Assembly (NCBI RefSeq): GCF_963576675.1
Contig: NC_088910.1
Coordinates: 103,754,807 to 103,818,806, forward strand
DNA: 64,000 bases
Direction of reading: 5' to 3'
From: Euphorbia lathyris
Taxonomy: Eukaryota > Streptophyta > Magnoliopsida > Malpighiales > Euphorbiaceae
Of the stretch, positions 22,132 through 33,835 are shown piece by piece. The translations under genes were made by a program, and so were the position numbers. The notes under the pieces were generated by a model. The model was not told the DNA's origin and did no database searches. It worked only from the letters and a program-made list of their open reading frames with translations. Within the stretch, counting starts at the first letter, position 1. Every line of letters starts with the position of its first letter.

Positions 22132-22826
22132 TTTTTTTTTAAGGGAAAATCCAACTTTATTGATTACTCAGGATTAAATCCTGTGAAGTTACATCACAAC
22201 CCAAATAGGAATAGAAAATGAAATAAAAAGGTTAGCATTGGAACGGGCTTGCCTTGCTAATGCATGGGCAACGCGGAATGTGAGAGTCGTGTGGTAGTAT
22301 TAGACTCTTGCAATCCTGGATGATCGCTCCTCTGTCTGATAGGTCCGATTTGTCTGATGATAGCCCTAGTACCACTGCTTGTGAATCTGATTCAAATTCA
22401 ACTTTCGTCCATCCCATCTCGGTTGTCCAGACAATTGCATTTCTCAAAGCAACAGCTTCAGCCAAAGTTGGATCATGTATTTCATTACTGATACTGCTAT
22501 AGCAGGCGATGAACAAACCGAACTCGTCTCTGATTACTGCACCCGTCCCTATCTGACCCGTGTCATTGAATAGTGAAGGGTCAACATTGCATTTCAGGTT
22601 TCCTGCTCGTGGTTTTGTCCATTTCTGCAATCTGACCGAACTCGGCCCGGTAATTCGCTGAACTACTTGATTCCGTTCCGATTTCAGTCGCCTCATTTCC
22701 TGCATACATCTATCAGACGAAATAACTTCGTCATTCCATAACTTATTATTCCTTTGTTTTCAAATATAGTACAGAACCCAAGACAGCGCATCCAATGTTT
22801 CTGAGTTCATCTGTCTGCAGCTATTC
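22132..22826 (-). mobile_element. 5'-truncated LINE insertion (RNase H end, poly-A tail)
   Basis: Minus strand. A perfect 16-bp target duplication, agtgctgctgattctt, lies at 22116-22131 and 22827-22842. The poly-A tail shows as a T run at 22132-22140, preceded (minus strand) by AATAAAG. The reading frame at 22232-22705 encodes a plant LINE-type RNase H domain: KWTKPRAGNLKCNVDPSLF, GTGAVIRDEFGLFIACYSS, LAEAVALRNAI, VEFESDSQAVV. After HIPR a frameshift separates the tail (RVAHALARQARSNANL ... IWVVM, stop) from the main frame. No RT remains. It is not a host gene. Confidence 0.9.
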
Positions 22827-23129
22827 AGTGCTGCTGATTCTTAGCAAGTGATAGTGAAAGCGAAAGTTTTGAATGCCAAGAGGCAAAAACGGACAAGTTC
22901 AGGGCAAATTTATGTATTACTCCCAATCTTAATTAACCATTTATTTCACCTATTTATTCACATTTGACTATCTGAGCCTTCTCCTACATGTCAGCAATTA
23001 TTTGTTTTTCCTTTTCATTATATAAACAAACAGAAGTATTTTCTGAGATTGCTCTGAAATCTAACAAGTTGAAATTAAAATTTTTGCATTAACTCGTGAG
23101 TAATCAAATACAAACATCTCAGAGTTGCC

Positions 23130-24974
23130 TCAAAAGGTCTTATGGAGTCTGATAGTTCCTGTAAACATAAGAGTATTATAGTTTTGTAGCTTCTTTTTCA
23201 TCTGATCATCAACTGGAACAAATCCATATTTGCTTTGCCACATACTAGCTACCTCTTCTATTGCTGGGATCACCAGATGTTTTATCCCAATGTCACCAAG
23301 CACCTGAAAACAAATCAGCATTATAAAGATTATCCTTTGTCCCGAAAAGCTAAACCAAACGTCCACTTAATTTATTAGTTCAACATCTTACCTTTATCAA
23401 AGCATCAAAAATCATTCTCGACATCCCGTTGAGCCTATACTGTATTCGGGTGGCAATGAACGGCATATCAGCTAATTCATTGTCGTGCATCCTGCAAAAA
23501 CACGAATTACATGCATTAACATACGAAGGCTTCTTATGCATTAAGTACCCTCAAATTTCATATACGTATATAACAGATCAAACACCTTAGAGTTGCAGCA
23601 GAAATGATTGAATCATTCTTTTCCAGTATCAACGTATAGAAGCCACTGAAGTTCATCCTGGCTAAGTTTGATCTGCAAAGAATGAAATTATTTAAAAGTC
23701 AGAATAATTATTTACTGATCTTTCCTTTCTCTTAATACTGAATAATTATTTACTGATCTTTCCTTTCTCTTATTACTGATCAAACTCGAGCCTTACCCTC
23801 GATTGTTAACCACACTGTCTAAGATATCAATTCCAGTATGTTTATCAACGTTGGTCACGAAACTCTCATTTAACACCTGATACGCTAATCTGACTTTGCT
23901 GTTAATTTCCATTCTTTTGTGATCATCCTCAATCTCAACAGCCCCCATTCGCCGGATTAGACTCCAAGAATACCCATCTTTTATCGGATGTTTAACTCCG
24001 ATCATACCCTGAATCTTCTCAGCAACCTTAACCAAAACCTCAAGTTTAGTTCATCATACTTCATAACAAAAATTATAAAGATCTATACATAAAATTTATA
24101 TATACCTCTTTGCAGGTAGAGCTGCAATATAATCCCATGCTATCACCATTAAGATCTATGTCCTGCCTTTTGCCATAACAATACAAGTGGACTATAACAG
24201 CAAATAAGAACTCCATGAGTTTCAGAAAAAGCTAATGTCTATCTCTTCTACTTTAACAAATAGTTCTATTTTCGCGCATGTAATGCAACGCTAACCTAAC
24301 CGTCAATCAACGAGTCAGATTTTACAACAAATTAGAATGCGGGTGGAGTGAAATGTGTCCAATATTTTAGTACTTACATGTTCTGGCGCATTGAACACAT
24401 TCCAGCTTCGGCTTGGGCTGATCATTAGGCCCTTCAGTACAAGAATACTTGCATTTGCAGTAGCAACAATACCAGGCTTCTGCAGGAATTTCCTGCAATC
24501 CAAATTCGAAGAACGATTAATCATTCAATTCTGTTTATATGCATACACGATTCTAAATTTCTTACATAAAATAAAACTGACCTGCATTTCAGTACATCCG
24601 AGATGGAAAGTGGAGGGGCATTCTTCGCAGCATATTAAGTCACCTCCATCTGCACATATTTGGCATGTATCATCATTATCATCTTCTGCACCCGGTTTAG
24701 GAACAACAACATTGTATTGGCTAATTCCTCTTTCGTTTTTCCTGGTTTCGCTTCGTCTGGATGATGTGCTGCATTCATCATTTGAAGCAGCAGCAGCAGC
24801 AGAAGGAGGAGGAGGAGAAGAAACTTTTCTCCTTTGCCTTGGTTTTCCGGTGCCTTGGTCCCGGACTCTTCTTTTTCTGGTGTAATCAGGATTAGAGAAG
24901 GTATCAGTTTCATTGTCTTCTTCGTCAAATTCTCTGTAATTGCATCTCCTCCTTTGCCTAAATTCATATGCCAT
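23130..24974 (-). CDS. PHD-finger / GNAT acyltransferase protein, IDM1-like group (7 exons)
   Basis: Minus-strand exons 24974-24582, 24492-24378, 24155-24106, 24038-23797, 23672-23586, 23491-23392, 23303-23130; phases agree, 1161 nt = 386 aa. N-terminal basic/Ser-rich region (1-95, with KPRQRRK), PHD finger (about 103-145: [35 protein letters not shown]), then a GNAT-like domain (about 200-385: [55 protein letters not shown]). Relatives such as IDM1 read histone marks and acetylate H3 in the nucleus; this role is inferred. The last PHD cysteine group is spaced C-Y-C-K-C, unlike the usual CxxC. Exon 3 needs the acceptor gacatag, since two upstream AGs give early stops. I start at MAYEF; an in-frame upstream ATG (25094) adds an unlikely hydrophobic leader. 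Confidence 0.85.
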
Positions 24975-25265
24975 TGTTCTGTTTTTCAAAAAATGTATGA
25001 AAGAACAAAGGTCTGAAACTGGAATGGAAAGTGATAGAGTTATGCAGATTAAATAGGTGAGTAAAACACACATTAAATTTGGTATTTTTTCCAAATTTTG
25101 TGTTTGATATTTAGTATTTATAAGGCTTGGTTGGCATTTGTAAGTTAAAATATAAGGCTTAGTTGGAATTCATATGCCATTGTTCTGTTTTTCGAAAAAA
25201 TGTATGAAAGAATAAATGTCTGAAAATGTAATGGAAAGTGATAGAGTTATGCAGATTAAATTTTG
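24958..25265 (-). repeat. Duplicated 5' end/upstream region of the PHD-GNAT gene
   Basis: About 24960-25060 and 25155-25263 are near-identical tandem copies (attcatatgccattgttctg, then tttttc-aaaaaatgtatgaaag and gtgatagagttatgcagatt). The duplicated unit includes the start codon and first codons (ATGGCATATGAATT on the minus strand). A second, orphan start lies upstream of the real one, possibly with duplicated promoter elements. Confidence 0.75.
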
Positions 25266-25289
25266 TCTTTGTTTTAATTTTTATCTTTG

Positions 25290-26450
25290 ATATTTACTAT
25301 TTACAGGCTTGAATTTGGTCATTTACATGATGTTACATTGTAAGTCACTGACTGTTTTGTTTCGTTTAGGAATTTGAATTATTTTCAACTCTAATTCCAA
25401 TTCTAATTGAACTCATTAAATTTGGTATTTGTTTCCATTTTTACCTTTGATATTTGATAGTTTTTAATAGGGTGTCTATGCTTATATATGTATATCCAAA
25501 TATTTATTGTAATTTGTGAGTTATATGAAGTTATTATTTTATGATAACTACTATCGTCACATTCTAAGTGATTTCAAATATGAGTGATAGTTTTAAATAA
25601 GTTATTATTTTATTGTAATAGTTATTTTATGATAACTACTATCGTCACATTCTAAGTGATTTCAAATATGAGTGATAGTTTTATTTTATTTAAATAAATA
25701 AATAAATTATTTTTAATTTTATTTCGAATTCTTATTAATTTTTAAATAAATAAATAAAATTTAATTAGATTAACTTTTTTTTGAAGTAACTTTATTTTAT
25801 TTAATATGTGGAAACTATCAGCAATAAAACAAAAAATATATATGTATTAGGGAGTAATTCGGTAAAATAATAGAAATAAAACATTTTATTCTTATTTGAA
25901 TTTTGATTATTTTTATTTTAAATATTGACTTTTGACTATGACTATTGATATATATACGATATATAATATATTTACAACTTATAGTCATGTTAACGATATA
26001 TTTATATAACCATAAAAAAGAATACATTTGCATATATTCTAACATTTTCAACTATTTATAAAGTTTAGTTGAAATTTGCTACAGTGACTGATTTTTTTTG
26101 AAAAGATTATAATTGATTTAAAATATGATTGATAGTTTTATTCATTTTGGAATTTGAATTATTTTTAACTCTATTTCAAATTCTGATTGAACTTTAAATA
26201 AATAAATAAAAATTAGTTACGAACTAAATTTTATTTTATTTAGTATTTCGAAATTACCAACATAACCTCCAGTTCTGAAATTAGAGGTGTCACAACTTTT
26301 ACATTTTCATATTATAAAATCTATGAACTTCACTTGTATTCTATTAAACACCCGATTAAAATTGAAATCCATGAGCTTATTTAAAAAGAAAAAAACATGC
26401 ACCATTAAAATGCGACACGCTTAAAATTTAAGATAAAAAATATCATCAGG
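25290..26450. repeat. AT-rich dispersed repeat block
   Basis: Contains several diverged copies of a unit with gataactactatcgtcacat, aatatgattgatagttttat and caaattctgattgaacttta. One segment (about 25525-25580) is repeated directly at 25625-25680. Related copies lie at 63050-63860 and, inverted, at 58040-58200 and 58555-58740. No reading frame of note. Confidence 0.65.
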
Positions 26451-26520
26451 TTCCCGATTTATTTTTGGTTCATTAAATTATTTATTTTTTATTTGGATAT
26501 ATTAAGCTCCTAATTTTTTT

Positions 26521-27013
26521 GGGTTAATTACAAATAATTACCCCGTGGTTTGGCCGATTTGTGATGTGGTACTTGTGGTATTTTTTTTTGCAAACACAAC
26601 CCTATGGTTGCAAAATTTTACATGTTTTTTTTACTTTGCCAAATTTGACCGATAACGACTTTGAAATGAAAACTTTCAAGAGTTAAATGATATTTCAAGC
26701 AACTTTAATTCTTCAACTTTTTAGGTTTGAGATCATTTAGGTGCTGTTTTTGATGAGAGAGAAAGATAATGTTTAGAGAGAGAAAACTTCAAAAATGATG
26801 ATTTTGAAAAATTAAGAATATAGTTCCATAGTAAATATGATACCAAACAAGTTTAATTCTTGAAAATTTTCATTTTGAGGTCGTCATCGGTCAAATTTGG
26901 CAAAGTAAAAAAACATACAAAATTTTGCAACCACATGGTTGTGTTTGGAAAAAAATACCACAGGTACCACATCACAAATCGGCCAAACCACAGGGTAGTT
27001 ATTTATAATTAAT
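26521..27013. mobile_element. Foldback MITE
   Basis: Inverted arms of about 200 bp. The left contains ccccgtggtttggccgattt, then gtgatgtggtac and gcaaacacaacc. The right holds the complements (aaatcggccaaaccacaggg, gtaccacatcac). The centre is AT-rich. The element lies in runs of T, so a target duplication cannot be read with confidence. End design resembles the 627-6466 and 28511-29009 elements. Confidence 0.75.
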
Positions 27014-27554
27014 ATTTTTTTTTGTCACATTTTTGCATGGAGAACCAATTTGTAATGTGACTATCAGAAACTAATTTTATTTTAAACTGTAAAAAATATA
27101 ATTTTAAACACATATGAAATGGAATAACATCTTTTTAACCGAATTAGATATTTATAACTAACTAATTTGGCAAACAAGAGTTTAATGTTCCGATTAAAAG
27201 GTTAATGACTTAATAAAAAAAATGAAAGATTGAGTAGCCTTATGATTTTTTTTTTTTCCAAAAATCAATAATAATAAGGACAGTGACTAATTTTGTCCCG
27301 GATGTTATATGGGGATATCGATTTTACCCTTATTGCACAAAATACCTGATTTTCCTTTGTAGAAATTTTAGTTCAGTTTTGTTCAATTTTACTCCTTTAA
27401 AAGAAAATGGTAAAAATTGAGGTAGAATCTATCCCAACGATCAAATTGAATTAAAATTTCTACAATGAAAGTAACATTAGATGATTTTATTTAATAAGAG
27501 TAAAATTGGTTCTCCAATAATTTGAGAGAAAAATTTAAACCTTATCCAATATAT
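27014..27554. other. AT-rich intergenic sequence
   Basis: No coding or structured feature found. Confidence 0.4.
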
Positions 27555-28713
27555 TTAAGTATAAAATTAAGTAGTTTAATAAAAAAAAAAGGGTAAATTT
27601 CAAATAAAATCCATATGGTTTCACTAATTTTCAGATAAAGGACTGTGATTTACTTTTTGTCAAAACGAGGATTGAGGTTTCACACTTGGATTAATGCTAT
27701 TAAAACCATCTTTAACGACCTGAAAATGAAAATTTTCAAGAATTAAAGTTGTTCAATGTCATATTTTTGTATGGAACTACATTTTCGATTTTAGGCCCAT
27801 GCTTTAACCCTAGGAGTATATAAGGGTAAGTTTAAGAGTGTTTTTTAAACATAATTTTCGGCCACCACAAAAGAAAGGAGAAAGTGAAAGTCCATTCTTC
27901 TTCCATTTCGCCCAGCCACACGAAATTTCCCATAGCCGGAGATTGAACCGTTGGATCATCGTGAAATTTGGACAGGAGCTTCCTAACACCTGTTCGCTTG
28001 TTTTCACCAGAGCGATCGTCGTTCGGAGGCTTGGAAGACCAGTTCGTACCAAGGGCAGATTGTAGTCAGATTTGTGACTTCTTTGAGGTTCTTCTTTTCT
28101 TTTGTGTTGTGATTGATTCGATACTTCTTGAGAGAAAATTCCAAGATTGTATGTTGATTGTGTATGCCTCTAGTGTTATCTAGGGATGAACTTGTGTATT
28201 GCCCATTATTATTTGATATAGTGGAAGGTTTAAGCGGACTTCGGTTCACGTGGTTTTTACTCCTTGCATTGAGGGGGTTTTCCACGTAAAAATCGTGCTT
28301 GTTCTTTGTGTTTGTGTGGCTGCCATTTTACTATCGTTGTTGCTTCATTTGTGTTTGGTTGTTGCTCTACTAATTAGTTTCCTCATAAATTCATTCAAGT
28401 CGGGAAGGATTAATAACGAAGGTTAAATCCGCATTATTGTTGTTACCGTTGTTAGTCCGTTTTTCCTCATCAATATTTAAGTATAAAATTAAGTAGTTTA
28501 ATAAAAAAAAGGAGTACATTTCAAATAAAACTCATGTGGTTTCACTAATTTTCAGATAAAGGACTGTGGTTTACTTTTTGTCAAAACGAGGATTGAGGTT
28601 TCGCACTTGGATTAATGCTATTAAAACCATCTTTAACGACTTGAAAATGAAAATTTTCAAGAATTAAAGTTGTTCAATGTCATATTTTTTATGGAACTAC
28701 ATTTTCGATTTTC
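27555..28713. repeat. 240-bp direct duplication around an LTR remnant
   Basis: 27555-27794 and about 28473-28713 are near-identical direct copies. Each has tttaagtataaaattaagta, a poly-A run, then the left arm of a foldback element (tggtttcactaattttcaga). The left copy breaks off inside the arm at 27794 and is followed by unrelated LTR-like sequence. The right copy continues into the whole element. Confidence 0.8.
27795..28470 (+). mobile_element. Tnt1/Tork-like copia LTR remnant
   Basis: About 675 bp. It contains a TATA-like box (ggagtatataaggg, about 27811), a transcribed-leader-like stretch, and gtggaaggtttaagcggact ... gggttttccacgtaaaaatc, the pattern of R/U5 in Tork/Tnt1-type copia LTRs. 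I find neither clean TG/CA ends nor an internal domain. It may be a truncated solo LTR or filler DNA. Confidence 0.55.
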
Positions 28714-29009
28714 GAAAATCATCTTTTTTAGAACTTTCTCTCTCTAAACATTAACTTTCTCTCTCTTTACCAAACATCATCTAAACAATCTCAAAATAAA
28801 AAAGTTGAAGAATTAAAGTTGTTTAGAATATTAGTAGTTCTTAAAATATGTCATTTTTGAAGTCGTAAAGGGTGATTTTAATATTATCAATCGAAAAAGT
28901 CCTTATTTTGCTAAAGTTGAAAACTTCAATCCTCGTTTTGACAAAAAGTAAACCACAGTCTTTTATCTGAAAATTAGTGAAACCACAGTCTTTTATTTGA
29001 AGTTTACCC
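28511..29009. mobile_element. Foldback MITE
   Basis: Left arm acatttcaaataaaactcat, ggtttcactaattttcagat, gtttactttttgtcaaaacg. Right arm holds the complements (cgttttgacaaaaagtaaac, atctgaaaattagtgaaacc). About 500 bp with arms of about 100-150 bp and an AT-rich centre. Flanking A runs hide the target duplication. Confidence 0.75.
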
Positions 29010-29159
29010 TAAAAAAATGAAAAGTTTTAGGGTACAAATGCATAAAGTTGGAAGGTTTATGGAGTGAAATTAAAGTTTAGAAAATCACTAGGTCTGATGC
29101 ATCCCTAATCCCATGTAATTATATAAAAAAAAATCAACTGCTCAGCGGACTGCTAGCAA

Positions 29160-29193
29160 AACATAGCAGTCTGCTTTGACAGACTGCTATGTT
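29160..29193. repeat. Perfect 14-bp inverted repeat (hairpin)
   Basis: aacatagcagtctg, a 6-base spacer ctttga, then cagactgctatgtt. A related partial motif (cggactgctagc) lies just upstream. No adjacent gene explains it. Confidence 0.9.
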
Positions 29194-29199
29194 CGGAAA

Positions 29200-30059
29200 G
29201 AATTATTACTTTTTATATATCGTGATTAAAATAATTTTTCCGTTTATAATTAAAAACATAATTTTTATATATATCTAATATCACCCCTTAACTTCCTTCT
29301 TGCAATTCCGACGATCTCTTTCACCCTAGTAGTCACTAGAGGCTCCTAAACACTTTCTAAGATGAGTTATAAGCCTTCAAGAATCAGTTAGTCATCGGAC
29401 AACTAGTCCCTAGGTTCACGATGCTACTCCCTGTTTTGTGTGGTTTTGGGTGATTCTTCTTCACTTTTAGGCGATTTCACTTACTTTTAGTTGGTGTCGG
29501 GGGATTTCACTCATTTTCAATTGGTTTAACAAAAGAGGACGATCGATCAGACTCTAATCTAACCTTCTCTAGTCATTGAGAGGCATCTAAATGTGCGATC
29601 TACGACATGCAAACTTTCTCCGATGAATTTTGATGCGCCTCGAGCTAATACTCAAAGACTCACTAAGTGATACGTGTGTCCCGTTGTTATCATAAAATTT
29701 GGAAAGTCCAGATATTGAATCTACAGGATTTATAACCCAAGTATCATACTACTCGGTTTTGGATCGTTATTTAGGCGGTGGAAAATTGATTTGGGTTGGT
29801 TTTTTATATTTTAATCTACTCCTAATATAATACAGAGCAATTCATAAATTCCCAAGAATATATATAGTAATGGTACGATAATACAAGTATTCAAGCATCA
29901 TTTGATTGATGATTACAAAGAATTCAATATGGTATAGATATACTTAAAGATTGAACTGACTTATTGTCATAGGGTACTTAGCACACAATTCCTTTGTTAC
30001 ATGCCGTAAGGGTTCAAAAATTCGGGTCTGTTATCGTGGTGTCATGAATACCTATACAA
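29200..30059. other. Intergenic sequence, no feature recognised
   Basis: Moderately AT-rich unique-looking DNA. Both strands carry only short stop-rich frames. Confidence 0.4.
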
Positions 30060-30456
30060 GGCGTTTGACATTTGAGGGGATATGGATAGAGATAAAGATT
30101 GGGATAGTGATAATGATAAATGATTGGGATAGAGATAAAAATAAGATGCTGGAATTAATTATCTAATGTTTGTTATATAGGATAGGAATAGGGATAAAAT
30201 AATGCATTTTACTCTATTACCCTTATCTAATTTTAAATACATTAAATTGAACTATCTTGCAGGGATAACTTAGTCTTTTCCATCTAACTCTTCTTATCCC
30301 AGATCTAATACCACCCCTCTCCAGGTATAAGTTTGATGGGATAAAATCCTTATCATTCTCATTATCTCATACTCTATCTCATAAACAAACAAGGGATAAC
30401 TCATTTTAAATTTTTTTATCCCTATCCCCATGCTTTTATCCCCTCAAACAAACGAC
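30060..30456. mobile_element. Small TIR element (MITE)
   Basis: Left end gcgtttgacatttgagggga. Reverse complement of the right end gtcgtttgtttgaggggata, so imperfect TIRs of about 22 bp. The interior is rich in gataggga/tatccc repeats that can also pair. No clear target duplication was found. Confidence 0.6.
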
Positions 30457-31008
30457 TCGATAGTTTCCGGTATAGACAACCGGATTAGACTAAAATATGG
30501 ACCTAGAAAATATTAGGGCTTTTGAATGATTTAATCAATATGATACGCATACATTACAGACTCATAAACATAGAAGCTAAACTGAATAGATAATTGTAAT
30601 AAAGATGAAGAAATAAAGTGTCTTAGGATACATCCAATTCAGAATTTATACAGAGATGTATAAAAGTAAACAAAATAAGATGGTAAAAATCCCTTTTGAA
30701 ACCAGTCGACTCAAGCGGTCATTTTTCTGAACTTGGCGCGATACTTGAGAGTCCGTGGAATAATGATGGATGAAGCTTTCTCAGGTGTTAATAACAGGAT
30801 GAAAGAAGATTAATTAATTCTTAAGGGGAAAGAAATTTATAATTAATTCTGAATTCTCAATAATGAAAACTGAAAATTAATTCTAAACCTTAAACAAGTT
30901 AACAATGGCTGAAAATTAATTCTTAATTTGATACAAACTGATAAAAAATTATGAACTAATTGAAAACTCTGAACTAATTTATTCTCTGGACTAATTCTAA
31001 ACTAATTA

Positions 31009-32743
31009 CTAGTTTTTGACCCGTGCGATGCACGAATTCATCTTAATATATAAATATTAACAAAAATATAATTTAATAATTATAATTAATGATATAAAGG
31101 TTCTATATAAATTAAATATTATTATTTTATTTTCACATTTAATTTAAATAATCTTTTTATAGATAAATATAATAATATAATTAAAATTAATATATTATAT
31201 ATTATATTATATTTTTTATCAGTAAAAAATAATGAAGTGACACCCCAGCTATGCAGAGAATTAGAGAAATTTTAGAGATTAATTTAAATTATATAGAACT
31301 TTTAGATATAGATATGCAGAGAATTATAGAGATTTTAAGGATTAATTTAAATTATGTAGAACTCTTAGATATAGTACGAATAAAATAATATTTTTATAAA
31401 TAAATATAATAATATAACTAAAGTTAATATATTATATTTTAAATCATATTTTATCAGTAAAAAGGAGGAAGTGACACCTCAGCTCCATCGTTACTGTTTT
31501 ATATTATATATATATAAATAGATATGCAGAGAATTAAAGAGATTTGAGGGATTGATTTAAATTATGTAGAACTTTTAGATATAGATATGCAGAGAATTAG
31601 AGAGATTTTAGGGATTAATTTAAATTATATAAAACTCTTAGATATAGTACGGATACAATAATCTTTTTATAAATAAATATAATAATATAACTAAAGTTAA
31701 TATATTATATTTTATATTATATTTTTTATCAGTAAAAATGAGGAAGTGACACCTCAGTTCCATCGTTACTGTTTTATATTATATATAGATATGCAAAGAA
31801 TTAGAGAGATTTTAGGGATTAATTTAAATTATGTAGAACTCTTAGATATATTAAGGATAAAATAATCTTTTTATAAATAAATATAATAATATAACTAAAG
31901 TTAATATATTATATTTTTTATCAGTAAAAAAGGAGGAATTGACACCTCAGCTCCATCGTTACTGAGAATTAGAGAGATTTCAGGAATTAATTTAAATTCT
32001 GTAGAACTCTTAGATATAGTACGGATAAAATAATCTTTTTATAAATAAATATAATAATATAACTTAAGTTAATATATTATATTTTATATTATATTTTTTA
32101 TCAGTAAAAAAGGAGGAAGTGACACCTCAGCTCCATCATTACTGTTTTATATTATATATAGATATGTAGAGAATTAGAGAGATTTCAGGGATTAATTTAG
32201 ATTCTGTAGAACTTTTAGATATAGATATGCAGAGAATTAGAGATATTTTATGGATTAATTTAAATTATGTAGAACTTTTAAATATATTATATAAATTAAA
32301 TATTATTATTTTATTTTCACATTTAATTTAAATAATCTTTTTATAGATAAATATAATAATATAATTAAAATTAATATATTATATATTATATTATATTTTT
32401 TATCAGTAAAAAATAATGAAGTGACACTTCAGCTCCATCGTTACTGTTTTATATTATATATATATATAGATATGCAGAGAATTAGAAAGATTTCATGGAT
32501 TAATTTAAATTATGTAGAACTTTTAGATATAGATATGCAGAGAATTAGAGAGATTTTAGAGATTAATTTAAATTATGTAGAACTCTTAGATATAGTACGG
32601 ATAAAATAATATTTTTATAAATAAATATAATAATATAACTAAAGTTAATATATTATATTTTATATTATATTTTTTATCAGTAAAAAATGAGTAAGTGACA
32701 CCTCAGCTCCATCGTTACTGTTTTATATTATATAATATATAGA
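31009..32743 (-). mobile_element. Non-autonomous Helitron with tandem 5' termini
   Basis: Minus strand, 1735 bp. The 5' end is TCTATATATTATATAATAT (from 32743) preceded by A. The 3' end is CTAG (31012-31009) followed by T, so insertion was between A and T without duplication. Ten to twelve bases before CTAG lies a hairpin (CGTGCATCGCACG, 31022-31034), as Helitrons require. The 5'-terminal segment, with cagtaacgatggagctgagg and tgtcac, recurs at about 32425-32470, 32115-32160, 31935-31970, 31745-31790 and 31470-31510. Spacing is irregular, about 180-310 bp. Between repeats lie copies of gcagagaattagagagattt. No Rep/helicase is present. Confidence 0.85.
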
Positions 32744-33239
32744 TGAGCCGATTCTTGTCTCTGCACTAATTCAAAACTCTGAACTAAATTAAAAACTAAT
32801 TATGGTCAAAACTAATTCTAAAACTCCGAAAAAACATTAATATTTGGGATGGAAACCCAAATCTTTAAATAAAAATAAAAAGCTGAAAATATCTTTAAAA
32901 ATCTCTATTTTGAATCTCTAAAAATCTACACGTAATCTAAAAAATATCATTAGATAGTTAATCAAAACTAATTAATTATTTTACCAAAAAAATCTTTTTT
33001 AATTATCCAGTCAAAATTGATTTATTTTTTATAAGTTAATTTCTTAATTTTGAGTACAGATTAAGCTAAAAATAACATATGAAAAATTAATTTATTAAAA
33101 ATGGTAAAATACTTGACAAAAGTTAGGAATATTTAACAAAATACTAAAAAAAATAATTAAAAATCTAAAATTGACAAAACAAAAATAAATTAATATTAAA
33201 AGAAATAAAAAAGATAATAAAAAATACAAAATAATCCCT
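32744..33239. other. AT-rich intergenic sequence
   Basis: No coding feature. The sequence either side of the Helitron shares short gaactaatt-type motifs, as expected of an uninterrupted original site. Confidence 0.4.
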
Positions 33240-33835
33240 AAGGGAGTGTTTGGTTGGAGAGAATAAGGGTAAGGAATGAGAATGGGAATGGGAATGAAAT
33301 TTTCCCTTTGTGAATGTTTCGTTAACTAATATTAAGATTGGAATGGGATTCACATTCCTTTAAACATGAGATTTATGTTTCCTCCTCCTTACCCCATTAA
33401 TCAACTTGATTCCCTCTCTAAACCTCCCATACCCACGATCTGATTTTTTTTTTTTAATGAACCTAAAATCCTATTTAAAATCATTTTATAACGTTTGACA
33501 TTAAAATTAGTTTACAGTTGAATGAATTCAACATGGTTCCCATTCATATTACTAATATATCATAAAATCCTTATATATTCTAAGTCATAAATGCAATTTG
33601 AATTTAATTTTTTTATTAAAATTATAATAATAATTATTATTTAATAAATTATTTTTAATAAAAATTATATTTATTCCGATTCCATTCATTAGAGAATCAA
33701 ACAGTTCCAAAAGGAATAGATTCTGATTCCAGATTGAACCAAACAGACTAAATAAATAGTCATTCCGATTCTGATTCCGTCACATTCCGATTCCGATTCC
33801 GATTCTGATTCTGAAGTTTAAACGAAACGCACCCT
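33240..33835. mobile_element. hAT-like MITE (probable)
   Basis: Left end agggagtgtttggttggaga. Reverse complement of the right end agggtgcgtttcgtttaaac. Internal repeats of gaatggga and attccgattcc can also pair. No clear 8-bp duplication, so class is tentative. Confidence 0.5.

Noticed and set aside
24355..24885. 176-codon plus-strand open frame
   Set aside because: It is antisense to exons 1 and 2 of the PHD-GNAT gene, and the sense strand has clear domains and splice sites.
24975..25094. Upstream in-frame ATG extending the PHD-GNAT protein by 40 residues
   Set aside because: The leader is hydrophobic, unlike a nuclear protein N terminus, and lies in the region duplicated upstream; MAYEF is the better start.
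31020..32740. CRISPR-like or satellite array
   Set aside because: The repeats have uneven spacing and similar rather than unique spacers, and they are copies of a Helitron 5' end.
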